From an uncultured beta proteobacterium (lineage in GTDB: Bacteria; Pseudomonadota; Gammaproteobacteria; Burkholderiales; Burkholderiaceae_B): a stretch of 64,000 nt of DNA. Below are positions 37,543 through 47,246 of this stretch, piece by piece. The position numbers and the translations under genes were made by a program. Within the stretch, counting starts at the first letter, position 1; each line of letters opens with the position of its first letter. The notes under the pieces are model-generated. The model was not told where the DNA came from, searched no databases, and worked only from the letters and a program-made list of their open reading frames with translations. The stretch spans positions 1 through 64,000 of the forward strand of contig CAITPF010000010.1 in NCBI GenBank assembly GCA_903894155.1. Reading direction: 5' to 3'.

Positions 37543-39798
37543 TCAGTCGTCGCTGAGCGCGGCATGGTATTCCTTCAGGTAGTCGACTTCCTGATCGTCG
37601 TCCACCGCCACCGTGACCTGCGCCAGTTTGCCGGTAAAGGTGTTGGGGCACGCATAGCGCTCACTGACCGGGCTGCCGTCGTCGCGCCCGCAATGCACAC
37701 CCGTCGCGTTTGGCAGCAATGGCCACATGCCCTCCATCTCCAGCGTCGCGACAGGCGTGTCATCGATCAGCAGCGTGCCGGTGCCACGCAAGGAGCCGGT
37801 CTTACGGAACTCGAAGCCCACGCTGTGGCGACCCGCTGGCAGCGCCCCGGGCGATTCCAGCACCAGGCGGCGTGCATCGCCGCAGTTGTACTCATGGACC
37901 AGGCGTCCATTCTGCACGAAGAGCGCATAGCCGCCGAAGCGCCCGCCGGCCGCGAGCAGCACGCCCTCGCAACCGCCCTCGGGCACGTCAAGGTCTGCGC
38001 GGATGCGGTAGGAGCGATTGGAAACGTTGGGCGCGGAAAGCCGGTCGATCCGGGCCATTCCCGCGCGGTAGACGTAGAGCGTGCGGCTTGTCGCGCGCAG
38101 GCTTGCGGCGGTGCGCTCGCGGTCGCGATCGTCAAGCGGCAGCACGTCATAGCGCCCGGCCTCGGCCCACCACAGGTCGATCAGTTCGCGCAGCTTTTCA
38201 GGCTGCTCCCGCGCGAGGTCTACGCTTTCCGAGAAGTCTCGCGCGACGTGGTAAAGCTCCCAGCGATCCTCCTCGAAAGGCGTTCCCTTCTTGTGCCGGG
38301 TGACGGCCTTCCAGCCATCGGCCCAGATACCGCGGTCGCCCAGCATCTCGAAATATTGCACCCGCTTTTGCGTCGGGGCCGCCGGGTCGTCCAGGGCGTA
38401 GGCCATGCTCACGCCATGGATCGGCAGCTGCGCGATCCCCTGGTGCTCGCCGGGGGCCTCGATGTCGAGCAGCTCGAGGATCGTCGGCACGAAGTCGACA
38501 CAGTGATGGTACTGGGTGCGAATGCCCCCGGCGTCCTTGACGCGCTTTGGCCAGTGCACGATCAGGGGGTCACGGATGCCGCCACCGAACGTATCCATCT
38601 TGAACCACTTCAGCGGCGTGTTGCCGGCAAACCCCCAGCCTTTCGGGTAGTGGTTGTACGTGTACTCGCTGCCGAGCTTGTCGATGTTGGCCAGGAGCTC
38701 ATCGATCGGCTCGTCGACGAACGCGTAGTGCTTGCGGATATTGACGTTGCCAAGGTCACCGCCTTCGTCGCTTGCGCCGTTGTCCGACATGACCACGAAC
38801 AGCGTGTTGTCGAGCTGGCCGGTTTCTTCCAGGTAATCCACCAGTCGCCCCACCTGCTCGTCGGTATGCTCCAGGAACCCGGCAAACACCTCCTGCATAC
38901 GGGCGCACACGCGCTGTTCGTCCGCGCTCAGCGAATCCCACGCGCGCACTTCGTCGTTGCGGTCCGTCAACAGCGTGCCGGGCGGGATGATGCCCAGCTC
39001 AAGCTGGCGGGCGTGCCACGCCTTGCGCACTTCGTCCCATCCCTTGTCGTACCGGCCCTTGTACTTGTCGATATAGCGGCGTGGCGCGTGGTGCGGCGAG
39101 TGGCAGGCGCCGAGCGCGACATAGCTGAAAAACGGTTTGTCGGGCGCGGCGCTCTGCTGGTCGCGGATGAACTCGATCGCCTTGTCGATCAGATCCTCGG
39201 TGAGGTGGTAATCCTCGCGCTGCGGCTTGGAGATCGGGTGGTTGTCGCAGAATAGCTCCGGGTTCCACTGGTCGCTCAGCGAGCTCAGGAAGCCGTAATA
39301 GCGATCGAACCCGCGCGACAGGGGCCAATAGTCAAAGGGCCCTGCCGCCGTGGCGTCGGTCATGCGCATCAGGTGCCATTTGCCGAGCGCGTGCGTGTTG
39401 TAGCCGTGGGGACGAAGCATGTCGGCCAGCGTGGCGGCGCGTTTGGTGACCTGGCCCTGGTAGCCGGGGTAACCGACCGACCACTCGACGATGGTGCCCA
39501 TCCCTGCCGCGTGGTGCTGGCGGCCGGTCAGCAGCGCGGCGCGCGTGGGCGAACACATCGCCGTGGTGTGGAAGTTGGTGAAGCGCACGCCGCCCGCAGC
39601 CAGTGCGTCGATGCGCGGCGTGCTGATATCCGAACCGTAGCAGCCCAGGTGTGCAAAGCCCACGTCGTCGAGCACCAGCAGGACGATGTTGGGGGCACCT
39701 GTCGGGGGCTTGGCGCGCTCAGGCCAGTAGGGCGTCGAGGTGCGATAGGTCGCGCCGATGATCCCCTTGAATTCCTCGGCAGGGAGTTTGTCGCTCAT
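37543..39798 (-). CDS. type I sulfatase (arylsulfatase)
   Basis: NIVLLVLDDVGFAHLGCYGSDISTPRIDALAAGG, MCSPTRAALLTGRQHHAAGMG. Confidence 0.93.
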   Translation of the reverse strand: MSDKLPAEEFKGIIGATYRTSTPYWPERAKPPTGAPNIVLLVLDDVGFAHLGCYGSDISTPRIDALAAGGVRFTNFHTTAMCSPTRAALLTGRQHHAAGMGTIVEWSVGYPGYQGQVTKRAATLADMLRPHGYNTHALGKWHLMRMTDATAAGPFDYWPLSRGFDRYYGFLSSLSDQWNPELFCDNHPISKPQREDYHLTEDLIDKAIEFIRDQQSAAPDKPFFSYVALGACHSPHHAPRRYIDKYKGRYDKGWDEVRKAWHARQLELGIIPPGTLLTDRNDEVRAWDSLSADEQRVCARMQEVFAGFLEHTDEQVGRLVDYLEETGQLDNTLFVVMSDNGASDEGGDLGNVNIRKHYAFVDEPIDELLANIDKLGSEYTYNHYPKGWGFAGNTPLKWFKMDTFGGGIRDPLIVHWPKRVKDAGGIRTQYHHCVDFVPTILELLDIEAPGEHQGIAQLPIHGVSMAYALDDPAAPTQKRVQYFEMLGDRGIWADGWKAVTRHKKGTPFEEDRWELYHVARDFSESVDLAREQPEKLRELIDLWWAEAGRYDVLPLDDRDRERTAASLRATSRTLYVYRAGMARIDRLSAPNVSNRSYRIRADLDVPEGGCEGVLLAAGGRFGGYALFVQNGRLVHEYNCGDARRLVLESPGALPAGRHSVGFEFRKTGSLRGTGTLLIDDTPVATLEMEGMWPLLPNATGVHCGRDDGSPVSERYACPNTFTGKLAQVTVAVDDDQEVDYLKEYHAALSDD

Positions 39799-39836
39799 GC
39801 TTGCATTCCTTCAGATGATGGGCCTTGGCATTGGCG

Positions 39837-40826
39837 TCATTCGACGTTTTCGATGCCGGCCGTCTTGATGATGGTGGCGGCAAGCGCCCTTTCCCGTTGC
39901 AGCGCCTGGGCGAACGCCGCCGGGTTCGCGTGCACGAGGGTGAGCCCGCGCGATTCCGCGGATTGCCGAAGCCCCGGGTCTTCCAGCGCGCGGCGTGCCG
40001 CTTCGCTGATGCGCTCAAGAATGGCGGGTGCAGTGCCGACCGGCGCCGCAATGCCAAAGAAGGTCGTGATCTCCATGCCCGCCATGCCGGCCTCGTCGAA
40101 AGTAGGCACCTGCGGCACGAGCGTCGAGCGGGTCTTCTGGCCGATGGCGAGCCCCACGACTTCGCCGTCCGTGATGGTGCGCACCTGACTTGGCAGGAAA
40201 TCCATCAGCACCGGGATCCGTCCGCCGCGCAGATCGATCATCGCCGGGTTCGAGCCGTTGTAGGGTACATGGATGATGTCAATGCCAAAGCGCATCTTCA
40301 TCAGCTCGATCGCGAGGTGGGGCGGCGTGCCCACGCCATATGAGCCAATCGCAAGCTGGCCTGGCCGCGCCTTGGCCTGGGCGATCAGCCCGGAAAGTGA
40401 TGTGATGCCGGAGGCTTTCGAGGCGACCAGAACGAGCGGGTTGACGCTGAGAAGGGCGACGGGCGTGATGTCCTTTTCCGGATCGAAGATCGGGGTTTTG
40501 GCCAGCATGGGGCCTGTGATCATGTTGGCGCCCGTGGTGACCAGCAACGTGTAGCCGTCGGGCTTGGCGCGGGCGACCATCTGGGCGGCGAGCATCGTGC
40601 CTGCCCCCGGCTTGTTTTCGACGATGATCGGCTGCCTGAGGTCATCGGACATCTTGCGCGCGATCTCGCGAACGGCAATATCCGTGGCACCGCCCGCCAC
40701 ATAGGGCATCAGCAGCGAAATGGGTCGTTCGGGCCAATCCGCCCGGGCAGGCGCGACAGGTGCGACGGCGATGGCAATGATCGCAAGCGCGACGCGCAGG
40801 GCGCGTTTGGGCATGAGCAATTTCAT
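39837..40826 (-). CDS. Bug/TctC family substrate-binding protein
   Basis: DWPERPISLLMPYVAGGATDIAVREI, QPIIVENKPGAGTMLAAQMVARAKPDGYTLL. Confidence 0.92.
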   Translation of the reverse strand: MKLLMPKRALRVALAIIAIAVAPVAPARADWPERPISLLMPYVAGGATDIAVREIARKMSDDLRQPIIVENKPGAGTMLAAQMVARAKPDGYTLLVTTGANMITGPMLAKTPIFDPEKDITPVALLSVNPLVLVASKASGITSLSGLIAQAKARPGQLAIGSYGVGTPPHLAIELMKMRFGIDIIHVPYNGSNPAMIDLRGGRIPVLMDFLPSQVRTITDGEVVGLAIGQKTRSTLVPQVPTFDEAGMAGMEITTFFGIAAPVGTAPAILERISEAARRALEDPGLRQSAESRGLTLVHANPAAFAQALQRERALAATIIKTAGIENVE

Positions 40827-41160
40827 CTTCGGATCCCCCGGAAAGGGTACTTCGATTGATCGACCTGCGGCTCGCGCAGTGCGTTGCGCTGAACAAACGT
40901 TTGCCCAACTTTATGGGCGACACAACGGCTTGTCAATGGAGAGGCGCCCTGAGGCCCGGGGGGCGAGCCGCAGCGGACGCGATCAGGGATCGAATTTCCC
41001 GGGATCGGGCCCGGTCATTACAAAAAATACGAACGATGCCGACCAAAAGCGCGGCCGATCGATGCAGGCAAACGCAATACAGTGTCGGTATACGTTTGAA
41101 TTCATCGCCGTTCGCGAGCGCTTGCCTGGGCCACGCGACGGCAGTTCAGGAGCTTTCACC

Positions 41161-41955
41161 ATGACGACCCTTCAACGCGCACCGGTGCTGTTCATCTCGC
41201 ACGGCGCCCCGACCTTTGCCCTCGAACCCGGCGTGCTCGGTGCGCGCCTGCAGGAAATCGGCGCCTCGCTCGGGGCGCTGCGCGCTGTCGTCGTGGTCTC
41301 GCCGCATTGGCAAACGCGCGACCTGCGCGTCGCGATCACGGCCTTGCCCCAGACGATCCACGACTTTGGCGGCTTTGATCCCAAGCTCTACACACTGACC
41401 TATCCCGCCCCGGGTGCGCCGGATGTTGCGCAGCAGACGATCCGTCTGCTTGCCGATGCCGGGTTGCCGGCGCACGGGGATGCCCAATGGGGTCTGGATC
41501 ACGGCGCCTGGGTGCCGATGATGCACCTGCTGCCAGATGCGCGCGTTCCTGTTTTCCAGGTGTCGGTGCCGTATGACCTGTCGACCCAAGGCGCAATCGC
41601 GCTTGGGCGCGCCCTGGCGCCCCTGCGCGATCAGGGCGTCGCGATCGTTGGCTCGGGCAGCATGACGCACAACCTGTCCGAGTTTCGCGGGGCGACCAAC
41701 CATGTTGCACCTTACGTGTCGGAGTTCACCGACTGGATTCGCGCGGCCGTGCTCAGGCGGGATGTCGGTGCGCTCGTCGATTACCGCAAGAGCGCGCCGC
41801 ACGCCGCGCGCGCCCACCCGACCGAGGAGCACTTCCTGCCCTTGCACGTGGCCATCGGTGCAACCGACGACGGCGAAGCGGCAACCGTGCTCGAAGGGCA
41901 AACAACCTTCGGCATCATCAACATGGAGTCCTACGGCTGGGGGCTGCCGCACTAA
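41161..41955 (+). CDS. DODA-type extradiol ring-opening dioxygenase (LigB superfamily, YgiD-like)
   Basis: PVLFISHGAPTFALEPG, VVVSPHWQT, LDHGAWVPMMHLLPDARVPVFQVSV, TEEHFLPLHVAIGA. Confidence 0.92.
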   Translation: MTTLQRAPVLFISHGAPTFALEPGVLGARLQEIGASLGALRAVVVVSPHWQTRDLRVAITALPQTIHDFGGFDPKLYTLTYPAPGAPDVAQQTIRLLADAGLPAHGDAQWGLDHGAWVPMMHLLPDARVPVFQVSVPYDLSTQGAIALGRALAPLRDQGVAIVGSGSMTHNLSEFRGATNHVAPYVSEFTDWIRAAVLRRDVGALVDYRKSAPHAARAHPTEEHFLPLHVAIGATDDGEAATVLEGQTTFGIINMESYGWGLPH

Positions 41956-42048
41956 AGGGGGCTTCGCGGCGGGGGACTCCACGCCGCGTTGCCCCACCGA
42001 TCTCGTCAATACGCAGTTCGCCGCCACGGCAACCCGCAACGGTGGTCC

Positions 42049-43374
42049 TTACATGCCGAGATAAGCGGCGCGTACCTGTTCGTTGTTGATCAGCTCCTGG
42101 CCTGTGCCCGTGAGCGTGACGCTGCCGGTCTCGAGCACGTAGCCGCGGTCCGCGATCGCCAGCGCCGCCATGGCGTTTTGCTCGACAAGCAGGATGGTCA
42201 TTCCCTGCGCCTTGAGCGATCTCACGACGTTGAAGACCTCCTGCACGAGCAGCGGTGCCAGGCCCATGGAAGGCTCGTCGAGCAGCAGAAGCTTGGGCCG
42301 GCCCATCAGCGCGCGCCCGATCGCCAGCATTTGCTGCTGCCCGCCCGAAAGCGTCCCGGCGGGAAGCCTGCGCTTTTCCTTGAGGATCGGAAACATCGTG
42401 AAGATCTTTTCCATGTCGCCCTCGACCTGCTCCCGGGGCTGCGTGTAGGCGCCCAGGCGCAGGTTGTCCTCGATCGAGAGCGGCCCGAACACCTGCCGGC
42501 CCTCGGGGCTCTGGCAGATGCCGCGGCGCATGCGCATATCCGAGCGCAGCTTGCTGATATCGATGCCGTCGAATTCGATGCTGCCCGCGCGCATCGGCTG
42601 CACGCCCGAGAGCGTGCGCATAAAGGTGGTCTTGCCCGCGCCGTTGGCGCCCACCAGCGCAACCGTTTCGCCGCGCCTGACCTCGATGTCGATTCCCTTG
42701 AGCGCCTGGATGCGCCCGTACCAGCTCTCCAGATTGCGCACGCGCAAGAGCGGCTCGGCCTGCGCGGCTTGTGCGGCCTGCCCCGTGGCGGCAAGCGCCC
42801 CGGCGGTCCGCGCGCCGAGGCCGACCGATTCGGGCGCCAGGCTGGCGATGCGATGGAACAATTCGGCGAACTCGGCGCGCGCCGTGTCGCCGAACAGCGG
42901 ATCTTCGCGATCGAGAAAGGCGGCATCGATCTCGGCCCAGTCGGATTCCCGGAGTATTTCGCGCGCCAGCGGCATCGCGTAGCGCTCTTCGGCCGAGATG
43001 TGCGACTTCTGCCGGGTCGTGAAAAGACGCAGGTTCTTGAGGAACTCGGCGCGCCTGTCCGCGTGCAGACTGGCCTCGATCATCAGCGCGCGCAGCGTGC
43101 TCAGCTGGTCCGGCCCATTGCGGTGATCCTGTTGCAGCGGATCGAGGATCCCGGCGGCCCTTGAGCTGCGCTCGCGCATGATGCGAAACAGGAAGTCGTC
43201 TTCCTTGGGATGGTGGGCGCGGTCGACGAAATGCTCAAGGTAGTCGAATACGGAGTTGAAAAAGCGTGGGTCGACCGGCGCGCCTTCCTCGATCTCGCCG
43301 GCCACGTGGTCGATCGTCGTCGTCAGGCGCCAGAGGTTGCTGTGGTCTTCGCTGATGATGCGCAGTGCTTGCAT
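42049..43374 (-). CDS. livF: N-terminal hemerythrin-like HHE domain fused to branched-chain amino acid-type ABC ATPase (LivF)
   Basis: N-term DHSNLWRL, HHPKEDDFLF, QQDHRNG, HISAEERYAMPLA; C-term LLRVRNLESWYGRIQALKGIDIEVRRGETVALVGANGAGKTT...LSGGQQQMLAIGRALM. Confidence 0.9.
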   Translation of the reverse strand: MQALRIISEDHSNLWRLTTTIDHVAGEIEEGAPVDPRFFNSVFDYLEHFVDRAHHPKEDDFLFRIMRERSSRAAGILDPLQQDHRNGPDQLSTLRALMIEASLHADRRAEFLKNLRLFTTRQKSHISAEERYAMPLAREILRESDWAEIDAAFLDREDPLFGDTARAEFAELFHRIASLAPESVGLGARTAGALAATGQAAQAAQAEPLLRVRNLESWYGRIQALKGIDIEVRRGETVALVGANGAGKTTFMRTLSGVQPMRAGSIEFDGIDISKLRSDMRMRRGICQSPEGRQVFGPLSIEDNLRLGAYTQPREQVEGDMEKIFTMFPILKEKRRLPAGTLSGGQQQMLAIGRALMGRPKLLLLDEPSMGLAPLLVQEVFNVVRSLKAQGMTILLVEQNAMAALAIADRGYVLETGSVTLTGTGQELINNEQVRAAYLGM

Positions 43375-43387
43375 GGCCGGGTCCTGG

Positions 43388-44149
43388 TTAGGCGTGCGTG
43401 CCGAGATAGGCCGCGATGACGTCCGGGTTGCGGCGGACTTCCTCGCCGGTGCCCTCGGCGAGTTTCTTGCCGTAATCGAGCACGAGGATCCTGTCCGACA
43501 GGTTCATGACCATCTTCATGTCGTGCTCGACGAGCACGACCGTCACGCCCGAATCGGCCACCTTGCGCACCAGCGCGTCCACCTCGATGGTTTCCTTCGG
43601 GTTCAGTCCTGCCGCAGGCTCGTCCAGAAAGATGATGCGTGGCTTGAGCGCCAGCGCCCGCGCGATTTCGAGCCGTTTGAGCGCGCCATAGGGCATGCTG
43701 TCGGCACGCGCGTCCAGGTATTGATCCAGGCCAACGAAACGCATGAGCTCGGACGCCTCCGCACGCAGGCTGGCGTCGCGCCGCGTGATCGCCGGAAACC
43801 GCAGGGCCGCGAACAGCGGATTGCGGTTTAGCCGCAGGTGCGCGCCGACCATCACGTTTTCGATCGCGTCCATGTTCATGCACACCTGCAGGTTCTGGAA
43901 GGTGCGCGCCACGCCGCGGCGGGCGAATTCGTTGGGAGCCTTGCCGCCAATCGATTCGCCGTCGAGCACGATGGTGCCGGCGGTCGGCGTGTAGACCCCG
44001 GTGATCAGGTTAAACAGCGTCGTCTTGCCCGCGCCATTTGGGCCGATGACCGCGTAGACGATGCCGGCATCGATCGTGAAGCTGACGTTCTGGACCGCCT
44101 TGACCCCGCCAAAGTGCACGGAGAGGTTGTTGACCTCAAGGAGCGCCAT
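43388..44149 (-). CDS. livG: ABC transporter ATP-binding protein LivG
   Basis: LLEVNNLSVHFGGVKAVQNVSFTIDAGIVYAVIGPNGAGKTTLFNLITG, RTFQNLQVCMNM. Confidence 0.95.
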   Translation of the reverse strand: MALLEVNNLSVHFGGVKAVQNVSFTIDAGIVYAVIGPNGAGKTTLFNLITGVYTPTAGTIVLDGESIGGKAPNEFARRGVARTFQNLQVCMNMDAIENVMVGAHLRLNRNPLFAALRFPAITRRDASLRAEASELMRFVGLDQYLDARADSMPYGALKRLEIARALALKPRIIFLDEPAAGLNPKETIEVDALVRKVADSGVTVVLVEHDMKMVMNLSDRILVLDYGKKLAEGTGEEVRRNPDVIAAYLGTHA

Positions 44150-44151
44150 CG

Positions 44152-45084
44152 TCAGCTCCCCTTGCCGAAGCGGGCGGCCAGGGTCGGCACCAGCCCCCTG
44201 GGCATGAAAATCATGCATCCCATCAGCACCGCGCCAAACGCGACGGTTTCCCAGCCTTCAAGCGAGGAGAGCGCCTGGGGCAGCGCGGTCAGCAGCACCG
44301 CGCCGACGACCGAGCCGTACACCGACGCCATCCCGCCGATCACCACCATCGTGACCAGCTCGATCGAGTGGAAGAAGTCTGCGATATTGGGCGTGACGAA
44401 GCCGATGTAGTGCGCCGTGACGCTGCCCATGAGGCTTGCGAACATGGCCGAAATCACGAAGATGGAGACCTTGTAGCGCACGATGTTCACGCCCACGACC
44501 TGCGCGGCAACCTCTGAGCCGTGCAGAGCCCGCAGCGCGCGCCCGAAGGGGGAATCGATCAGGTTCAGGCTTGCCCAGACGCTGACCGACAGCAAAAGGG
44601 CGACGATCCAGTACCACTGGATATCGGTGGTGATGTCGTATCCCAGCAGCCCCATCGCGGGAACCGGCATGCCGTCAGGGCCGCCCGTGAGCGACGCTTC
44701 GTTGCGCAGGGCAATGTTGATGATGATGCCAAGGCCCAGCGTTGCCATGGCAAGGTAGTGGCCCTTGAGCTTGAAAATGGGACGCGCGACGATGGCCGCA
44801 AGCAGCGACGCGGCCAGCGCCCCCAGCGCCATCGCCAGCAGCGGATGCACGTTGAAGTGCGTCGGCAGCACGGCCGTCGCATAGGCGCCGATGCCGATGA
44901 AGCCGGCGTGCCCCAGGCTGATCTGGCCGGCGAAGCCGATCAGCAGATTCAGGCCCAGCACGATGATGGCGTTGATTGCCATGCGCGTGGCGAGGTCCAC
45001 GTAGAACTTGTTCGGCAGGACAAAGGGCAGGATGACCAGGATGGCCATGATGACGACCAGGCCGATATAGGCGCTTTTCTTCAT
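44152..45084 (-). CDS. livM: branched-chain amino acid-type ABC permease LivM
   Basis: NAIIVLGLNLLIGFAGQISLGHAGFIGIGAY. Confidence 0.94.
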   Translation of the reverse strand: MKKSAYIGLVVIMAILVILPFVLPNKFYVDLATRMAINAIIVLGLNLLIGFAGQISLGHAGFIGIGAYATAVLPTHFNVHPLLAMALGALAASLLAAIVARPIFKLKGHYLAMATLGLGIIINIALRNEASLTGGPDGMPVPAMGLLGYDITTDIQWYWIVALLLSVSVWASLNLIDSPFGRALRALHGSEVAAQVVGVNIVRYKVSIFVISAMFASLMGSVTAHYIGFVTPNIADFFHSIELVTMVVIGGMASVYGSVVGAVLLTALPQALSSLEGWETVAFGAVLMGCMIFMPRGLVPTLAARFGKGS

Positions 45085-45086
45085 GC

Positions 45087-45962
45087 CTACACCCGATCCG
45101 TCGACTTGCCGCCGAACAGGCCGCGCGGCATGAAGAACAGCATGAGCAGGATCAGCACGAAGGGAATCGCGTCCTTGTAGGCCGACGATACGTAACCGGC
45201 GCCCATCGCCTCGAGGATGCCGACGATCAGGCCCCCGAGCACCGCGCCCAGGCCATTGCCCAGTCCGCCCACGACCGCCGCGACGAACCCCTTGAGCCCC
45301 AGCATGATCCCCATGTCGTAGGAGGCCATCGTGATCGGCGCGACCAGGATGCCGCCCAGGGCGCCCAGCCCGGCGGACATGGCGAAACTCATGAACAACA
45401 CCCAGTTGGTGTTGATGCCGACCATTTCGGCGGCGACCCGGTTGAACGATGTGGCCAGCATGGCCTTGCCGCCCAGCGTACGGGTGAAGAAGTACCAGAG
45501 GGCGATGACGACGATCAGGGTGACGCCGAGCACCCACAGGCTCTGGGGCAGTAGCGTGGCGCCCAGGATTTCGATCGGGGCGTCGCCCGAGAACGCGGGC
45601 AGGCTGACCGTGCCCTTGCCGAGCGTGACTTGCACCAGGCCCCGGATGACCAGCGAGGCGCCAATCGTGATGATGATCAGGGTCACGGTCTCGGCGCCCT
45701 TGACCGGCTCGATCGCGAGTTTTTCGAGGGCCACGCCGACCAGCGCGGGAACCAGGATGGCGAAGACCAGCGCCAGGGCCAGCGGCAGCCCGCTATGGGC
45801 GAAGAACACCGCCAGCATCGCGCCCAGCATGATGAACTCGCCCTGGGCGAAGTTGATGACGTGGCTGGCGTTATAGATCAGGGTGAAACCCAGCGCCGCG
45901 AGGGCGTAGGTTGCGCCGACGGTGAGGCCGGAGAATAGGAACTGCAGGAATTGCGCCAGCAT
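45087..45962 (-). CDS. livH: branched-chain amino acid-type ABC permease LivH
   Basis: FLFSGLTVGATYALAALGFTLIYNASHVINFAQGEFIMLGAM. Confidence 0.95.
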   Translation of the reverse strand: MLAQFLQFLFSGLTVGATYALAALGFTLIYNASHVINFAQGEFIMLGAMLAVFFAHSGLPLALALVFAILVPALVGVALEKLAIEPVKGAETVTLIIITIGASLVIRGLVQVTLGKGTVSLPAFSGDAPIEILGATLLPQSLWVLGVTLIVVIALWYFFTRTLGGKAMLATSFNRVAAEMVGINTNWVLFMSFAMSAGLGALGGILVAPITMASYDMGIMLGLKGFVAAVVGGLGNGLGAVLGGLIVGILEAMGAGYVSSAYKDAIPFVLILLMLFFMPRGLFGGKSTDRV

Positions 45963-46095
45963 GGTGCTCCCCGTCCTGACTTGTAATGGATGGTTTGATG
46001 AGGCGGTGCGTCGAGCGAAATGCCGCTGGACTCGGGATCGACCCGCGCTCAACCGGCGAGATTTTGAAACCTGACGGCGCTTCTGTCAATTAAGC

Positions 46096-46131
46096 GATAC
46101 AAAAAACTCAAAAATAAACTGATTTTGTATC
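46096..46131. promoter_or_regulatory. inverted repeat GATACAAAA-N18-TTTTGTATC between paaX 3' end and livH
   Basis: Perfect 9-bp arms; minus-strand TGATACAAAA resembles the left half of the paaX/paaN intergenic site. Confidence 0.55.
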
Positions 46132-47173
46132 AGCAAACTGGCATTTCTTGCGGGTTAACCCTAGATTTTTGCCCGTTGGCCGGGGGGCAGATCAGGCAAA
46201 TCGCACCGCACGCGGGAGGCACGAGCGGATCTTCGTCGGCAAAGCGCATGCCGAGCCACGGGGCCGATTCGGGCGTCGATCCGCTGGCCAGTTGCAGGTG
46301 CTCGTCGATATGACGCTCCGAGGGCGCCAGCAGCCGGCGGTAAAGCTCTTTGCACAGCTGCCGGGCCTTCTGCCCGGGCCAATCGCGCGGCAGCAGCACA
46401 TCGGGCAGCTCCGGGTCGCGCAGCGTCAGGCGGCGGTAGTCGTGGATGAGCAGGGTGCGAAGCAGGAAGGCGCCCTCGTCGCCGATTTCGCGCTGGGGAT
46501 CCCAGCGCAACTTGTCCAGGACCGGCTGGTAGCGGCGAACGAACTCTGCGTACGATTCCCCCAGATGCGCCAGATCCCAGGCCATATTGACCAGGTTGGC
46601 GCCACTGGCGGATATATCTGACCCGGCGTCGGCCGCCACCATGGGCATGAGGAACTTGAGCAGATCGCCCATCCCGTCGGTGGTGAGCGCGTCGAACGCC
46701 TTGGTGAGGTCAGTGCCCGGGTGCACGAAGCAGTCCGAGCCGATCACGCCGAAACCCTGCCAGAACAAGGCGCGGCGCAGCTGCTGGCGCTGCTTGGGGT
46801 CGAGGTTGCCCACGGTCAGGATCAGGCGCCAGCGGCGATCCCAGATCGGCGCGTGCGACGCGTAGATATGGCGGGCCGATTCCTCGGAGCGGCGTGCGCC
46901 GCCGGGGGTGAGCATGTAGTCCGCGCGCCGGCCGAGCGCCTCGGATTGCAGCCAGCCTTCCTTGACCAGCCGGAAGATCGAGGTGCGGATCAGCCGCTCG
47001 TTGAGCTGCAGCGGTTCGAGCAGGCGGATCAGGCTGCCCAGCCAGACCCGGCCGCCACGCGGCAGGATGGCGTCACCGAATATCGACACGATCAGCGAGC
47101 CGGTTTTCATCCGGTCCTGTTGGCGGAATTCGGCGATTCGGTTCTCGATCGGGTCTATCACGGCAGCGTTCAT
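46130..47173 (-). CDS. paaX: PaaX-family transcriptional repressor of phenylacetate catabolism
   Basis: KTGSLIVSIFGDAILPRGGRVWLGSLIRLLEPLQLNERLIRTSIFRLVKEGWLQSEALGRRADYMLT; adjacent to paa genes. Confidence 0.93.
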   Translation of the reverse strand: MNAAVIDPIENRIAEFRQQDRMKTGSLIVSIFGDAILPRGGRVWLGSLIRLLEPLQLNERLIRTSIFRLVKEGWLQSEALGRRADYMLTPGGARRSEESARHIYASHAPIWDRRWRLILTVGNLDPKQRQQLRRALFWQGFGVIGSDCFVHPGTDLTKAFDALTTDGMGDLLKFLMPMVAADAGSDISASGANLVNMAWDLAHLGESYAEFVRRYQPVLDKLRWDPQREIGDEGAFLLRTLLIHDYRRLTLRDPELPDVLLPRDWPGQKARQLCKELYRRLLAPSERHIDEHLQLASGSTPESAPWLGMRFADEDPLVPPACGAICLICPPANGQKSRVNPQEMPVC

Positions 47174-47246
47174 CCAAGGGGAAAAGGGCAGCGCATTGTA
47201 TCCATGCGTGACTTGCACGGCGATCATGCCACTGACCCAAAAAAAA

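Noticed and set aside
35865-37556. 563-aa plus-strand ORF antisense to betC
   Set aside because: Shadow ORF; no domain recognised.
37309-39255. 648-aa plus-strand ORF antisense to the arylsulfatase and covering the 17-bp repeat
   Set aside because: Antisense to recognised sulfatase; the 17-bp repeat gives a pseudo-repetitive peptide but period 17 shifts frame, arguing against coding selection.
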